Assembly (NCBI GenBank): GCA_018268955.1
Contig: JAFDVO010000006.1
Span: 124,001 to 188,000, forward strand
Source: Acidobacteriota bacterium
Lineage (GTDB): Bacteria; Acidobacteriota; Vicinamibacteria; Vicinamibacterales; CAVVIG01
Reading direction: 5' to 3'
DNA length: 64,000 bases
The first letter of the stretch is position 1. Every line of letters starts with the position of its first letter. Of the stretch, positions 42,379 through 51,935 are shown piece by piece. The notes under the pieces were generated by a model, which was given only the letters and a program-made list of their open reading frames with translations, ran no database searches and was not told the origin of the DNA. A program made the position numbers and the translations under genes.

Positions 42379-43116
42379 TCAGTTCGCGAGGAGGTCGAGG
42401 TACTCGCGGACGACCTGTTCGAGACCGACGAACAGCGCGCGCGACATGATGGCGTGGCCGATCGAAACCTCGTCGAGGTACGGCAAGGTCCGGAACAGCA
42501 CGAGGTTCTGAAGGTCGAGGTCGTGTCCGGCGTTGACGCCCATGCCCCTGGCGTGCGCCTCGCGGGCGGCCGCGGCATAGCTGGCAAATGAAGCCTGAGC
42601 CGCGGACGGGCCCTGCTCGAACGCCCGGGCGAACGGTTCCGTGTACAGCTCGACACGGTCGGCGCCGGCCAGCTGCGCAAGCGCTATGGCTTCCGGGAGC
42701 GGGTCCAGGAAGAGACTGACCCGCACGCCGAGGCTCCTCAGTTCCGCGATGACCCCGGGTAACTGTTCAGCCCCTGGCACTCGGCTCCACCCGGCCTGGC
42801 TCGTGACCTCGCCCGGCACGACCGGGACGAGCGTGCACTGCTCCGGCTGGACCTCGCGCACCAGTTCGAGGAAGTCCGGCCGGGGATCGCCCTCGATGTT
42901 GAACTCGACGGCCGGCCTGAGGTTCCTCAGGCGCGCCGCGATGTCGCGGACGTCTGTCGGCGTGATGTGGCGCTGGTCGGCGCGGGGGTGCACTGTGATC
43001 CCCTTCACACCCGCCGCGAGACAGACGTCCACCGCCTCCAGGACGCTGGGCGCAGCTCCCCCGCGTGAGTTCCTGAGGGTTGCCACTTTGTTGACGTTGA
43101 CGGAGAGTCGGACCAT
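42379..43116 (-). CDS. pdxJ: Pyridoxine 5'-phosphate synthase
   Basis: 245 residues, standard length. MVRLSVNVNKVATLRNSRGG, GITVHPRADQRHI (active-site His and Arg), FNIEGDP (catalytic Glu) and GVNAGHDLDLQNL (His) are the PdxJ set. It condenses 1-deoxyxylulose-5-phosphate with 3-amino-2-oxopropyl phosphate in DXP-dependent B6 synthesis. It lies 157 bp downstream of glmM on the same strand and 21 bp from the convergent NRPS end. The pdxJ/glmM gap holds GTTGCTG-like repeats but no recognised promoter. Confidence 0.95.
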   Translation of the reverse strand: MVRLSVNVNKVATLRNSRGGAAPSVLEAVDVCLAAGVKGITVHPRADQRHITPTDVRDIAARLRNLRPAVEFNIEGDPRPDFLELVREVQPEQCTLVPVVPGEVTSQAGWSRVPGAEQLPGVIAELRSLGVRVSLFLDPLPEAIALAQLAGADRVELYTEPFARAFEQGPSAAQASFASYAAAAREAHARGMGVNAGHDLDLQNLVLFRTLPYLDEVSIGHAIMSRALFVGLEQVVREYLDLLAN

Positions 43117-43273
43117 CGGATCGGGAATCGCCTATTCGGTATGGCTGATCGCGAAAAGCAAGTTGCTGACTGTTGCGTGCAGTTGCTGCGGAGCCGGAAC
43201 GACGCGTGCACGAGGGCGCGACCGGTCGGGTCACGGCGGCGCGTCCGGGCGGTGTTTGCTATTGCAAGAATCG

Positions 43274-44638
43274 CTACCCGATCTCGCGTGACACCACGTC
43301 GATGATCTCCTGCGCCCACGCCTTGATCTCGTCCTGGTCCTTGCCCTCGAGCATCACGCGCAGCAGCGGTTCGGTACCGGAGTACCGGACGAGCAGCCGA
43401 CCGTGATCCGCCACGCGCCGCTCCACGTCAGCAATGACCCTGGCGACAGCAGGGACGCTTGCCAGGTCGACCTTCTCGCGGACGCGCACGTTGAGGAGCA
43501 CCTGCGGGTAGTTGACGAGATCGTCCGCAAGCTCGGCTAGCGTGCGACCGCTCGTCTGCATCGTGTGCAGCACGTGCAGTGCGGTACAAAGCCCGTCACC
43601 AGTGAACAGGTAATCCGAGAAGATGACGTGGCCAGACTGCTCGCCGCCGAGGGCGATGCCGCGCTTGAGCATCTCCTCCATGACGTACTTGTCGCCCACG
43701 GGGCAGCGGATCATGCCGATGTTCGACTCGCGGAGGGCGATCTCGAGACCGATGTTGCTCATGACGGTCGCGACGATCGCGTCGCCGGGCAGCTTGCCGT
43801 CGCGCTGCAGGTGTCGCGCGCACATCAGCAGGACCGCATCACCGTTCACCACGCGTCCACGGTGATCCACGAAGATCGCGCGGTCGCCGTCGCCATCGAA
43901 CGCGACGCCGAGCCTCGCCCCTGACTGCACGACGACCTCCGCCAGGCGTTCGGGGTGCGTGGAGCCGCAGTGGAGGTTGATGTTCCGGCCGTCGGGCTGG
44001 TCCCCCATCGTGATCACGTCGAAGCCGAGGCTGCGGAAGAGCCCAGGCGCCACGGTCGTTGTCGCGCCGTTCGCGCAATCGATCGCGATGCGGAACCCCT
44101 TGAACACTGACGGATCGGGAAGCACGGCGCGCAGGTGGTCAAGGTACGCGTCGACGAGCACCAGGCCCGGCACTTCGTCGGGTGCGCCGTCGCGGACGTC
44201 CCACGAAGGGTCCGCGACGATCGCTTCCACCTGCCGTTCCACGGCTTCGGTGAACTTCTCGCCTCGCCCGGAGAAGACCTTGATGCCGTTGTCTTCGAAC
44301 GGGTTGTGCGAAGCGGAGATGACGACGCCGGCGTCGTACTCCGCGAACGCCCGCGTCAGGTACGCGACGGCCGGGGTCGGCACCACGCCGACACTCGTCA
44401 CTTCCGCGCCTTCACCTCCGGCGCCGTGTGCGAGTTCGGCCTCGATCCACTCACCGGACTCGCGCGTGTCGCGGCCGATCAGCAGGTGCGGGGACTCGAT
44501 GCCGTGCGGCAGCGCCCGGACGAGCGCCGCGCCAAGTCGGCGCACCGTGGCATGGTCGAGCGGAAACGCGCCGGCCTTGCCGCGCACACCGTCGGTTCCG
44601 AAAAGGCGAGCCGGTTCGTGAGTGTCAATCTTTACCAC
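43274..44638 (-). CDS. glmM: Phosphoglucosamine mutase
   Basis: 454 residues from GTG 44638 (protein starts MVKIDTHEPARLFGTDGVRG); upstream open sequence is antisense-like and not conserved. Phosphoserine loop VISASHNPFEDNG (S110), metal site DGDGDR, sugar loop GGEQSGH, and phosphate loop RYSGTEPLLRV. It interconverts glucosamine-6- and -1-phosphate for peptidoglycan precursors. The 14-bp overlap with the cdaR-like gene reproduces the widespread cdaA-cdaR-glmM arrangement, in which GlmM binds and dampens CdaA. Confidence 0.95.
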   Translation of the reverse strand: MVKIDTHEPARLFGTDGVRGKAGAFPLDHATVRRLGAALVRALPHGIESPHLLIGRDTRESGEWIEAELAHGAGGEGAEVTSVGVVPTPAVAYLTRAFAEYDAGVVISASHNPFEDNGIKVFSGRGEKFTEAVERQVEAIVADPSWDVRDGAPDEVPGLVLVDAYLDHLRAVLPDPSVFKGFRIAIDCANGATTTVAPGLFRSLGFDVITMGDQPDGRNINLHCGSTHPERLAEVVVQSGARLGVAFDGDGDRAIFVDHRGRVVNGDAVLLMCARHLQRDGKLPGDAIVATVMSNIGLEIALRESNIGMIRCPVGDKYVMEEMLKRGIALGGEQSGHVIFSDYLFTGDGLCTALHVLHTMQTSGRTLAELADDLVNYPQVLLNVRVREKVDLASVPAVARVIADVERRVADHGRLLVRYSGTEPLLRVMLEGKDQDEIKAWAQEIIDVVSREIG

Positions 44639-45551
44639 TGGTGATCTGGACCTGGATGGTTGCCGGAAGGATGCGGGCCACACCAGCCCGCGGGGGATTC
44701 GAGACGCGCACGGGCAGCGTGTAGCTGCCGGGGCCGAGCCCGGCAACGTCGACCGACGCCACGACCTCCTCGGAGGTGACACGGTTCACGCCTTCCCGGC
44801 TACCGCGCAGCACAACCTCCACGGCGTTCGGGGTGGGTCGCGCGACGAGATTGTTGCCCACGTGTTCGATGTGCACCGGGCGCTCGTGCACGGTACGCTC
44901 CACGGGGCCCGGCACGATCTCCACAGTGACACGGGCCTGCCGGGGGGACTTCAGCCGCAGCGCGGCGTCCTGGAAGCCGACCGTCACCGCGTCGGACACG
45001 GGAGCGGCGGCATTGGCCACGCTGACAGCCTCCGTAATCGCCTCGGTCACGCGTGTCACCGCGCTCTGTGGCCCGACAACTTCCACGGCGGGCGGATCCA
45101 CCGACACCGTGCCGACAACGAAGCCAGGCGCCGGTTCGCCCTCGAGCGAGGGCGTCACGGGCACGCTCTTCGACAGCGAGTTCTCGAATGCCAGCGCGAT
45201 CGAGGGCGGCGTCACCTGGACGACCTGCACGCCGTACGGCACGCGCACCTGCTCGGGCGTCAGCTGATAGAGACGACGGCCAGGGCCAGCCGACTTCAGG
45301 TCGATCTGCGCCACGATGTCACCCGCGCCAAGCTGTGACAGCGCGCTCGATGCGCCACGCACGCGCACGTCGACATTCGAGGGGGCCTCGCCCATCAGCT
45401 CGAGCCCGCCGGGAAACTGCTGGAATTCCAATGGCACACGAAGACCGCGCTCGACGACATCCTCGCCAGACACGAACAGCCAGAGCAGCACGGCCAGCCC
45501 GACCGACAGCAGCTTGAGCCCGAGGTACCGAAAGGGCCAGGGCGCCTTCAT
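44625..45551 (-). CDS. YbbR-domain protein, CdaR-like regulator of diadenylate cyclase
   Basis: 308 residues from ATG 45551 (MKAPWPFRYLGLKLLSVGLA): one membrane segment with the LGLKLLSVGLAVLLWLFV motif of YbbR proteins, then three YbbR repeats outside the membrane (VRVRGASSALSQLG; VEVVGPQSAVTRVTEA; VEVVLRGSREGVNRV). CdaR modulates CdaA activity at the membrane. Overlaps cdaA by 4 bp and glmM by 14 bp. Function is by family and synteny. Confidence 0.9.
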   Translation of the reverse strand: MKAPWPFRYLGLKLLSVGLAVLLWLFVSGEDVVERGLRVPLEFQQFPGGLELMGEAPSNVDVRVRGASSALSQLGAGDIVAQIDLKSAGPGRRLYQLTPEQVRVPYGVQVVQVTPPSIALAFENSLSKSVPVTPSLEGEPAPGFVVGTVSVDPPAVEVVGPQSAVTRVTEAITEAVSVANAAAPVSDAVTVGFQDAALRLKSPRQARVTVEIVPGPVERTVHERPVHIEHVGNNLVARPTPNAVEVVLRGSREGVNRVTSEEVVASVDVAGLGPGSYTLPVRVSNPPRAGVARILPATIQVQITSGKD

Positions 45552-46360
45552 GCCGCCTGCACCTCCCGCTTGCGCCGGGTCGCCTTGTTGATGACGAGCG
45601 ATCGCAGCCGATCGCGCAGTGCGTCGGCGGTCAGGCCACGCTCGATCTGCCCGTCGACGACGACGGAGATCTTCCCGGTTTCCTCGGAAACGACGATGGC
45701 GATGGAGTCGTTCTCCTCGGTGAGGCCAATCGCCGCGCGATGCCGCGAACCAAGTTCCTTGCTCAAGCGCGGGTTGACCGTCAGGGGCAGGAAGCACGCA
45801 GCGGCCGCCACCCGGTCTTCACGCACGATGACCGCGCCATCGTGCAGCGGCGACTTCAGCTGGAAGATGCTGACGAGCAGGTCGTACGTGAGCACCGCGT
45901 CGAGTGGAATCCCACCCTCGATGTAGTTGCGCAGCCCAATCTGGCGCTCGAGGGCGATGATCGCACCGACACGTTGTGCCGACAGCATGCTGGCGGCGAC
46001 CACGATCTCCTCGATCGACTCCTCGGCGGATTCAGCCTTCGCCAGGTACCTGAAGAATGGAGCGCGTCCAAAGTGGGCCAGCGCGCGGCGGATGTCCGAC
46101 TGGAACAGCACGATGATCGCAAAGACCACGTAGCCGATCATGTTGCGGACCAGCCAGTTCAACGTGGTGAGCTGCCAGTATCGGGACCCGTAGAACAGGA
46201 TCACCAGCAGCCCGGCGCCGACCGCCATCTGCACGGCGCGCGTGCCGCGAATCAGCTTGAGGATCTCGTAGATCAGAATCGACACCACGAGGATGTCGGC
46301 GAGGTCCCACCAGCCGATCGGCGGTCGCTTCAGCAGCGTGTCGATCCAGGTCACGATCAC
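45548..46360 (-). CDS. cdaA: Diadenylate cyclase (c-di-AMP synthase), CdaA type
   Basis: 270 residues, GTG start. Three N-terminal membrane segments (DILVVSILIYEILKLI; VQMAVGAGLLVILFYG; WLVRNMIGYVVFAIIVLF) and a DAC domain with the catalytic DGA (SPLHDGAVIV) and RHR (LGSRHRAAIG) motifs plus EGGIPLDA. It condenses two ATP to c-di-AMP, a signal for wall and osmotic homeostasis. It follows folP by 17 bp and is coupled to the cdaR-like gene. Confidence 0.95.
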   Translation of the reverse strand: MIVTWIDTLLKRPPIGWWDLADILVVSILIYEILKLIRGTRAVQMAVGAGLLVILFYGSRYWQLTTLNWLVRNMIGYVVFAIIVLFQSDIRRALAHFGRAPFFRYLAKAESAEESIEEIVVAASMLSAQRVGAIIALERQIGLRNYIEGGIPLDAVLTYDLLVSIFQLKSPLHDGAVIVREDRVAAAACFLPLTVNPRLSKELGSRHRAAIGLTEENDSIAIVVSEETGKISVVVDGQIERGLTADALRDRLRSLVINKATRRKREVQAA

Positions 46361-46377
46361 GATGTGGTCAGTTCCGT

Positions 46378-47265
46378 TCAGCGGGCACTCGCGTGGCGAC
46401 GGATGGCTTCGGCCACCCGTACCACCTGCACCATCTCAGCCACGGCGTGGACGCGGACGATGTGGGCGCCGCCGAGCACGGCGGCCGTCACGGCGGCAGC
46501 CGTGCCCCAGTCCCGCTCGACCGGCGGCCGGTCACCCAGCGCCTCCCGCATGAACGACTTGCGCGAAGGTCCCGCCAGCACAGGCCGGCCCAGGCGCGAC
46601 GCGAGGTCCGCCAATCCCGCCAGCAAACCATAGCTGTGCGACGGGCGTTTGGCAAACCCGATCCCGGGATCGATGACGATGCGATCGGTCTGGACCCCCG
46701 CACCCTCCGCCTGCGCGATCCCGGCCCTGAGTTCCTCCGCCACCTCCGCCACCACGTCCTGGTAATTGGCGTGCGCGTACATGTCCGCCGAGCGTCCGCG
46801 CGTATGCATGAGCACGAGGCCGGCGCCGCACCGGGCAACGGCCGGCCCCATGGCCGGATCGTACTGGAGGCCGCTGATGTCGTTCACGAGCGACGCACCC
46901 TCGGCAACCGCTGCCTCGGCAACCGCAGCCTTGTAGGTGTCGATCGAGATCGCGATCCTCACCCGTCCGGCCAGCGCCCTGAGCACCGGAAGCACGCGTC
47001 TCAGTTCTTCGTCACGCTCGACGGGCACCGCACCGGGCCTCGTTGACTCGCCGCCGAGGTCGAGGATGTCCGCTCCGGCCGCTTCCATCGCCAGCGCGAC
47101 GTCAACAGCGCGCGCCGTGTCCAGGCGTTCGGCGTCGGCAAAGGAGTCCGGGGTGACGTTGAGGACGCCCATGACCAGCGGCCGCTCACCGAGTGCGAGC
47201 GGACCGCCGTGGGGCAGCGGGACGAGGAAGGAAGGACGCGGCGGAAACACGGAAGGACGTCGCAT
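46378..47265 (-). CDS. folP: Dihydropteroate synthase
   Basis: 295 residues. VMGVLNVTPDSFAD, DILDLGGESTRPGA, ISIDTYKAAVAEAA, VNDISGL, LMHTRG, DPGIGFAKRPSHSY and GPSRKSFM cover all loops of the DHPS TIM barrel. It joins p-aminobenzoate and dihydropterin pyrophosphate. It lies 62 bp after ftsH and 17 bp before cdaA, the same ftsH-folP-cdaA-cdaR-glmM order seen in other bacteria. N-terminal extension of about 20 residues could start later; no ATG is better placed. Confidence 0.95.
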   Translation of the reverse strand: MRRPSVFPPRPSFLVPLPHGGPLALGERPLVMGVLNVTPDSFADAERLDTARAVDVALAMEAAGADILDLGGESTRPGAVPVERDEELRRVLPVLRALAGRVRIAISIDTYKAAVAEAAVAEGASLVNDISGLQYDPAMGPAVARCGAGLVLMHTRGRSADMYAHANYQDVVAEVAEELRAGIAQAEGAGVQTDRIVIDPGIGFAKRPSHSYGLLAGLADLASRLGRPVLAGPSRKSFMREALGDRPPVERDWGTAAAVTAAVLGGAHIVRVHAVAEMVQVVRVAEAIRRHASAR

Positions 47266-47327
47266 CAGGTCGTCCGCCGCGAGTGCGCGGTGGACGACCT
47301 GCGCCTAGGCGCGAGTCGAGCGAACGC

Positions 47328-49247
47328 TCATTCCTGGGTGACCGGTGTGTTGAGCGCGGGGACGATGGCCGGGCGCTCCTTCACGCGAGGACGGCTCTCC
47401 TCCTCGACCGGCGCCGCGGCGGCCGGCACCGCTGGCCTCGGCTCGTCGATCTCGAGCCCGGAGGCGAGGCGGCGGACCTGCTCGGCGTCAAGGACTTCGC
47501 GGGCAAGCAGGGCGTCGGCCATCTTCAGCAGGACGTCCTTGTGATCGCTCAGGATCTTGTGGGCGCGCTCGTAGTTGGAGGTGACGAAGCGCTTCACCTC
47601 CTGGTCGATCTTGAGCGCCGTGTCTTCGCTGTAATCCTGGTGCTGCGCGATCTCGCGCCCGAGGAAGATCTGCTCTTCCTTCTTGCCAAACGTGAGCGGC
47701 CCCATGGCGTCGCTCATGCCCCACTCGCACACCATCTTGCGGGCCATGTCCGTTGCGCGCTCGAGATCGTTGCCGGCGCCCGTGGTGAGGCTGTTCATCG
47801 TGATCTCCTCGGCGATACGACCGCCAAGGAGAATCGCGATCTGATCCTGCAGGTAGTCCCGCGAGTAGTTGTGCTTCTCGTCGGTCGGCAACTGCATCGT
47901 CAGGCCGAGCGCCATCCCGCGCGGGATGATCGTGACCTTGTGGATCGGATCCGCGTGCGGCAGGAACACGGTGAGCAGCGCGTGGCCCGCCTCGTGGATG
48001 GCCGTGATGCGCTTCTCGGCGTCGCTGATGATCATCGAGCGGCGCTCCGAGCCCATGAGGACCTTGTCCTTCGCGAACTCGAAGTCGTGCATGCGCACGA
48101 CCTTCTGGTTGTAGCGGGCTGCGTTGAGCGCGGCCTCGTTCACGAGGTTCGCGAGATCCGCGCCGGAGAACCCCGCGGAGCCCCGCGCCAGCACGGACAC
48201 ATCCACGTCGTCCGCCATCGGGATCTTGCGGGTGTGCACCGCGAGAATGCCCTCGCGTCCCTTGACGTCGGGACGGTTGACCACGATCCGGCGATCGAAT
48301 CGGCCGGGGCGCAGCAGCGCGGGGTCGAGGACGTCGGGACGGTTCGTCGCTGCGACGAGGATGACCCCCTCGTTCGACTCGAAACCGTCCATCTCGACGA
48401 GCAACTGGTTCAACGTCTGCTCGCGCTCGTCGTGACCGCCGCCGAGACCCGCACCGCGATGACGACCCACGGCATCGATCTCGTCGATGAAGATGATGCA
48501 GGGTGCGTTCTTCTTGCCCTGCTCGAACAGGTCGCGGACGCGCGAGGCGCCGACGCCCACGAACATCTCGACGAAATCCGAGCCGCTGATGGAGAAGAAC
48601 GGGACGTTCGCCTCGCCAGCCACGGCACGCGCCAGCAGCGTCTTGCCGGTTCCAGGCGGTCCCATCAGCAGCACGCCCTTCGGAATGCGGCCGCCCAGCT
48701 TCTGGAACTTCTGGGGCTCCTTGAGGAACTCGATGATTTCCTGGAGTTCCTCCTTGGCCTCGTCCACGCCCGCCACGTCCTTGAACGTGACCTTCTTCTG
48801 GGAACTGGAGGAGAGCTTCGCCTTGCTCTTGCCGAACGACAGCGCCTTGTTGCCGCCGCTCTGCATCTGGCGCATGAAGAAGACCCAGAAGCCGATCATC
48901 ACGAGGAACGGCGCCCAGTTGTAGAGCAGCGAGGCCCACGGGCTCGCGGTCGGTTCCTTCGACTGCACGGCAATGCCGCGATCGATCAGCTTGTTGGCAA
49001 GCCCCTCGTACTGCGTTGGGGCATAGGTGCGGAAGGTCTGGTTCGGTGCGTCCTTGGTGGTGCCGGTGATCTCCTGCCCGGTGATCACGACGCGCTGCAC
49101 GTTGCCCGCGTCGACGGCCGCCATGAACTCACTGAAACTCAGGCTGTGGTCGCGGGCGTCGTACCTGGTGGCGAAGTTCCAGATGAGCACGCCGGCGACG
49201 ACGAGCACCACCCAGAACAGCAAGCTCTTCAACGTCGAATTCAACAC
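47328..49247 (-). CDS. ftsH: ATP-dependent zinc metalloprotease FtsH
   Basis: 639 residues. GTG start with GGGAGG five bases upstream. Two membrane segments (about 7-25 and 107-125), AAA domain with Walker A GPPGTGKT (196-203), Walker [12 protein letters not shown] region RPGRFDRR, and the zinc protease motif HEAGHALL with a later downstream Glu/Asp ligand. The C-terminal Ala/Pro/Glu tail is short. It degrades misfolded membrane proteins and short-lived regulators. The start overlaps the tilS stop by 7 bp, the common tilS-ftsH pairing. Confidence 0.96.
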   Translation of the reverse strand: MLNSTLKSLLFWVVLVVAGVLIWNFATRYDARDHSLSFSEFMAAVDAGNVQRVVITGQEITGTTKDAPNQTFRTYAPTQYEGLANKLIDRGIAVQSKEPTASPWASLLYNWAPFLVMIGFWVFFMRQMQSGGNKALSFGKSKAKLSSSSQKKVTFKDVAGVDEAKEELQEIIEFLKEPQKFQKLGGRIPKGVLLMGPPGTGKTLLARAVAGEANVPFFSISGSDFVEMFVGVGASRVRDLFEQGKKNAPCIIFIDEIDAVGRHRGAGLGGGHDEREQTLNQLLVEMDGFESNEGVILVAATNRPDVLDPALLRPGRFDRRIVVNRPDVKGREGILAVHTRKIPMADDVDVSVLARGSAGFSGADLANLVNEAALNAARYNQKVVRMHDFEFAKDKVLMGSERRSMIISDAEKRITAIHEAGHALLTVFLPHADPIHKVTIIPRGMALGLTMQLPTDEKHNYSRDYLQDQIAILLGGRIAEEITMNSLTTGAGNDLERATDMARKMVCEWGMSDAMGPLTFGKKEEQIFLGREIAQHQDYSEDTALKIDQEVKRFVTSNYERAHKILSDHKDVLLKMADALLAREVLDAEQVRRLASGLEIDEPRPAVPAAAAPVEEESRPRVKERPAIVPALNTPVTQE

Positions 49248-50659
49248 GAGCCTCCCACACCCTTAAGTCTCAAGACTACCACGGCTTGCGCGGGGTCAAT
49301 GACGCGAAAGTCCGGGTCGAGCACGTGCCCGGCGACCCACACAATCCGGTCATCGGCGGTCGTCACGATCGGGATCCGATCCCGCTCGCCCCGTGGGACC
49401 TTCCGGTCCACGAACAGGTCCTGCAGCTTGCGATGCCCTGCCGGAACCCGCACACGGTCGCCCGCGCGGCGCGTGCGGACCGCCAGTCCGTCGGCCACCA
49501 ATACTTTCGGCACCACAGCCGTCGCGCCGTTGGGGAGCGGCGCGTCGTGAGCCGAATGCATGACCTCGGCCGACATCGCCTGGCCCCACTCCGGCAGCAC
49601 CAGCTCTCCGGGGATGGGGAGTGGCTGGCTGATGCTCGGCGCAGGACCGGCGGAAACGGCCTGGTGGCGACCGACTGGACCGGCGGGTCTACTCGTTAAG
49701 ACGACGTACCCGCCGTGGCGTTCCAAGCAAAGACCCGGACCATCGAGGCGGGGTCGTTCGCCGGTTACCACTGACCACCCCCGAAGGACGGTGCCCAGGC
49801 CGATCGGGCGCCCCGCAGACGCCTGGCTCATCAGGTCGTGCAGGGCACGGAAGCCGATCGCCTGCGGTGCCGTCGCGAGCGATCCCGAGTCGACCCGCCA
49901 CGTCCCTGGCGAGGGCCGTTCCACATGGGCAGCCGTCCACTCTGCCGTGAGCGCCCGGATCAGAGCCTCGTCTGCTCGGGCGAGCGCGGCGGCCGCGGCG
50001 AGTGCGTTGACCACCTGTGGATTGAACCGCTGCACCAGGAGCGGCAGCAACTCCGCCCGAACCCGGTTTCTCGGGATCCCCACGTCGTCGTTCGTCTCGT
50101 CGTGCAGGCAGCTGAGGGCACGTTCATTCAGGAACGCGCGGACCTGGCGTTTCGAACACTCGAGCAGGGGCCGGATGACGACCCCGCTCCGGGGATACAT
50201 GGCCGCCAGGCCGCGGCTCCCGGCGCCGCGGATGAGCCTGAGCAGGAACGTCTCTGCCTGATCGTCTTTCGTGTGCCCGACTGCCACCACGTCCGCGCGA
50301 AGCACCTCGGCCGCGCGAGAGAAGAAGGCGGTGCGGGCGTGATGAGCGGCGTCCTCGATGGACCGTCCGGTCTGTTGCGCGAGCGCCCGGACGTCGATGC
50401 GATCGGCGGCGAAAGGTAAGCCCATCGCGCCAGCAACCTCGGCGCAGTGGCATTCATCCTCGGGCGCCGCTGCGCGAAGCCCGTGGTTCAGGTGAGCGGC
50501 GCCGACCAGCCGCAGGTCGCCGGCATGCGCAAGCTCCCGGAGCACGTGCAAGAGGGCGGTGGAATCGGGCCCGCCAGAGAAGGCAACCACCACGCGCGTG
50601 TCTGGCCCCGCAAGGTGATGCCGCGCCAGTGTGCGCCGAACGGCGTCGGTCAGCGACAT
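49241..50659 (-). CDS. tilS: tRNA(Ile)-lysidine synthase
   Basis: 472 residues: PP-loop FSGGPDS (27-33), [27 protein letters not shown] and [10 protein letters not shown] motifs of the N-terminal domain, then [11 protein letters not shown] and a C-terminal TilS domain with [12 protein letters not shown] and [13 protein letters not shown]. It puts lysidine on C34 of tRNA-Ile(CAU) so that AUA is read as Ile. A tRNA with anticodon CAU lies about 100 bp upstream on the same strand. It overlaps ftsH by 7 bp. Confidence 0.95.
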   Translation of the reverse strand: MSLTDAVRRTLARHHLAGPDTRVVVAFSGGPDSTALLHVLRELAHAGDLRLVGAAHLNHGLRAAAPEDECHCAEVAGAMGLPFAADRIDVRALAQQTGRSIEDAAHHARTAFFSRAAEVLRADVVAVGHTKDDQAETFLLRLIRGAGSRGLAAMYPRSGVVIRPLLECSKRQVRAFLNERALSCLHDETNDDVGIPRNRVRAELLPLLVQRFNPQVVNALAAAAALARADEALIRALTAEWTAAHVERPSPGTWRVDSGSLATAPQAIGFRALHDLMSQASAGRPIGLGTVLRGWSVVTGERPRLDGPGLCLERHGGYVVLTSRPAGPVGRHQAVSAGPAPSISQPLPIPGELVLPEWGQAMSAEVMHSAHDAPLPNGATAVVPKVLVADGLAVRTRRAGDRVRVPAGHRKLQDLFVDRKVPRGERDRIPIVTTADDRIVWVAGHVLDPDFRVIDPAQAVVVLRLKGVGGSC

Positions 50660-50722
50660 GCGGGAGCCCCCGGAACGAGCGTTGGGAGAACGACGATGAA
50701 ACGGAAGGACTGTGGGTGCCCC

Positions 50723-50756
50723 TCGACCGGGCTCGGGGCTAGCCGAGCACAGTCGA
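50723..50756 (-). terminator. Strong palindrome directly after the tRNA 3' end (terminator or REP-like element)
   Basis: On the minus strand TCGAC-TGT-GCTCGG-CTAGCC-CCGAGC-CCG-GTCGA forms a 5-bp and a 6-bp stem separated by a 3x3 internal loop. It starts 1 base after the encoded CCA. No T-tract follows, so a processing or REP-like palindrome is as likely as an intrinsic terminator. Confidence 0.5.
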
Positions 50757-50757
50757 A

Positions 50758-50834
50758 TGGTGCCGGAGGGCGGACTTGAACCGCCGACCCCGCGCTTATG
50801 AGACGCGTGCTCTCACCAACTGAGCTACTCCGGC
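50758..50834 (-). tRNA. tRNA-Met (anticodon CAU)
   Basis: Full cloverleaf on the minus strand: acceptor GCCGGAG/CTCCGGC, D-arm GCTCAGTTGGTGAGAGC, anticodon stem CGCGT/GCGCG with loop CTCATAA, T-arm GGCGG-TTCAAGT-CCGCC, discriminator A and encoded CCA. Anticodon CAU. The second and third acceptor pairs from the stem base are G4-C69 and G5-C68, not the C4-G69/C5-G68 pairs TilS prefers, so elongator Met is favoured over tRNA-Ile2. Initiator tRNA is excluded by the paired 1-72 end and the lack of three G-C pairs in the anticodon stem. Confidence 0.88.
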
Positions 50835-50865
50835 GCCGGAACACCAGATGATAGCACGGCAGGCA

Positions 50866-51816
50866 TCAACGATCGGCGTGAAGGATCGCCGCCGCCAGCA
50901 GCGGAATCATGAGCTCGTGGTGGCCGACGAGTGAGTAGCCCTTGCCGTTCGTACCGGCGGTCGGCCGGGAGACGACGTTGGTCTGCGGCCTGTAGCTGCG
51001 GATGAAGTCCATGTTGACGGTCGTCAGGCCGTTGAGCGAGAGGCCCCGATTGCGAGCGAGCGCGACCGCTTTCAGGAACACTTCGGGCAGCACCACGGCG
51101 GAACCGCAGTTGATGAAGACGCCCTGCTCGAGCCGGGCCACGTTGGAGACGAAGTAGCGGAAGTCGCGAAGGCTCCCCTCGCCGAGTGCGGCGCCACTCG
51201 CTGCCGGGTGCATGTGGATGATGTCGGTGCCAACGGCCACGTGAACGGTGACCGGAATCCGGAGGCGACCGGCCGCGGCCAGCAGGCTCGACCGGGCATG
51301 CTGCGGCTGCTTCTCGTGCAGGTAGGTCGATACCGCCTGCCCAATCCCGAGCCCGGCCTCCACCCCGGCGTTGATGGCGCCGTTCAACAGCCGTCCGGTC
51401 TCGTCCGCCATGCCGAACGTGCCTGGCCCCAGCGACTGATCGACGTCTTCCGAGGTCGCTCCGGCGAGTGCCACCTCGAAGTCGTGGATGACTGCCGCAC
51501 CGTTGGTTGCGATGGCCGAGACGAACCCGCGCTCCATCAGGTCGATCAGCACCGGCGCGAGACCGGTCTTGATGACATGCGCCCCGATTCCCCACACCAC
51601 ACCAGATCCGGCGCGTGTGGCCTGCACCACGGCGCGCGCCACGGCGCGCAGGTCAGCGGCCGCGAGCACGTTGGGCAGTGCATCGAGGAACTCACCGATG
51701 GACGCGTGAGCACCGGCAGGGCGGGCGAAGTCCTCCGCCCTGGCCTTGCTCGGGCGCGACTTCAGCGGATAGGTGCGAACACCCGAGAGATCGAACAGCT
51801 CGTAATCAAACGGCAT
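50866..51816 (-). CDS. Deoxyhypusine-synthase-like protein, function unknown
   Basis: 316 residues, soluble. The segment GAHVIKTGLAPVLIDLMERG followed by SAIATNGAAVIHDFEVAL parallels the NAD-binding core of deoxyhypusine synthase (GAxxxxGLxxxIxxLIxxG...TTGANxxHD), and a later GTDIIHMHP segment could be the second nucleotide-binding half. The catalytic Lys/HH region of true DHS is not evident. Bacteria lack the eIF5A substrate, so this may be a polyamine or NAD-dependent enzyme. It lies between tRNA-Met and queA on the same strand but is not coupled. I assign the superfamily only with moderate confidence. Confidence 0.5.
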   Translation of the reverse strand: MPFDYELFDLSGVRTYPLKSRPSKARAEDFARPAGAHASIGEFLDALPNVLAAADLRAVARAVVQATRAGSGVVWGIGAHVIKTGLAPVLIDLMERGFVSAIATNGAAVIHDFEVALAGATSEDVDQSLGPGTFGMADETGRLLNGAINAGVEAGLGIGQAVSTYLHEKQPQHARSSLLAAAGRLRIPVTVHVAVGTDIIHMHPAASGAALGEGSLRDFRYFVSNVARLEQGVFINCGSAVVLPEVFLKAVALARNRGLSLNGLTTVNMDFIRSYRPQTNVVSRPTAGTNGKGYSLVGHHELMIPLLAAAILHADR

Positions 51817-51836
51817 GGGGGTGGTGACAACCTAAT

Positions 51837-51935
51837 GCAGAAATGCAGCAATGCACAAATGCACGAATGCGTTTTAGCGTTCGTGCGTGTGTGCGTGTGT
51901 GCGTGTGTGCGTGTGTGCGTTCGTGCGTGCCTTTC
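51837..51935. repeat. AATGCA and CGTGTGTG tandem arrays forming an inverted-repeat hairpin
   Basis: Five AATGCA(G/C)AA-type units (51839-51870) are followed by GTTTTA and then CGTTCGTGCGTGTGTGCG-type repeats. GCACGAATGC and GCGTTCGTGC pair with one wobble, and pairing continues outward over about 18 bp. The 3' edge touches the queA stop codon, so it may terminate queA transcription. Confidence 0.6.

Noticed and set aside
50758..50834. Initiator tRNA-fMet or tRNA-Ile2 instead of elongator Met
   Set aside because: The 1-72 pair is intact and the three anticodon-stem G-C pairs are absent (not initiator); acceptor pairs do not match TilS identity elements (not Ile2, though not fully excluded).
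51837..51935. Small RNA gene
   Set aside because: A hairpin is visible but there is no promoter or known family; treated as a repeat and possible terminator.
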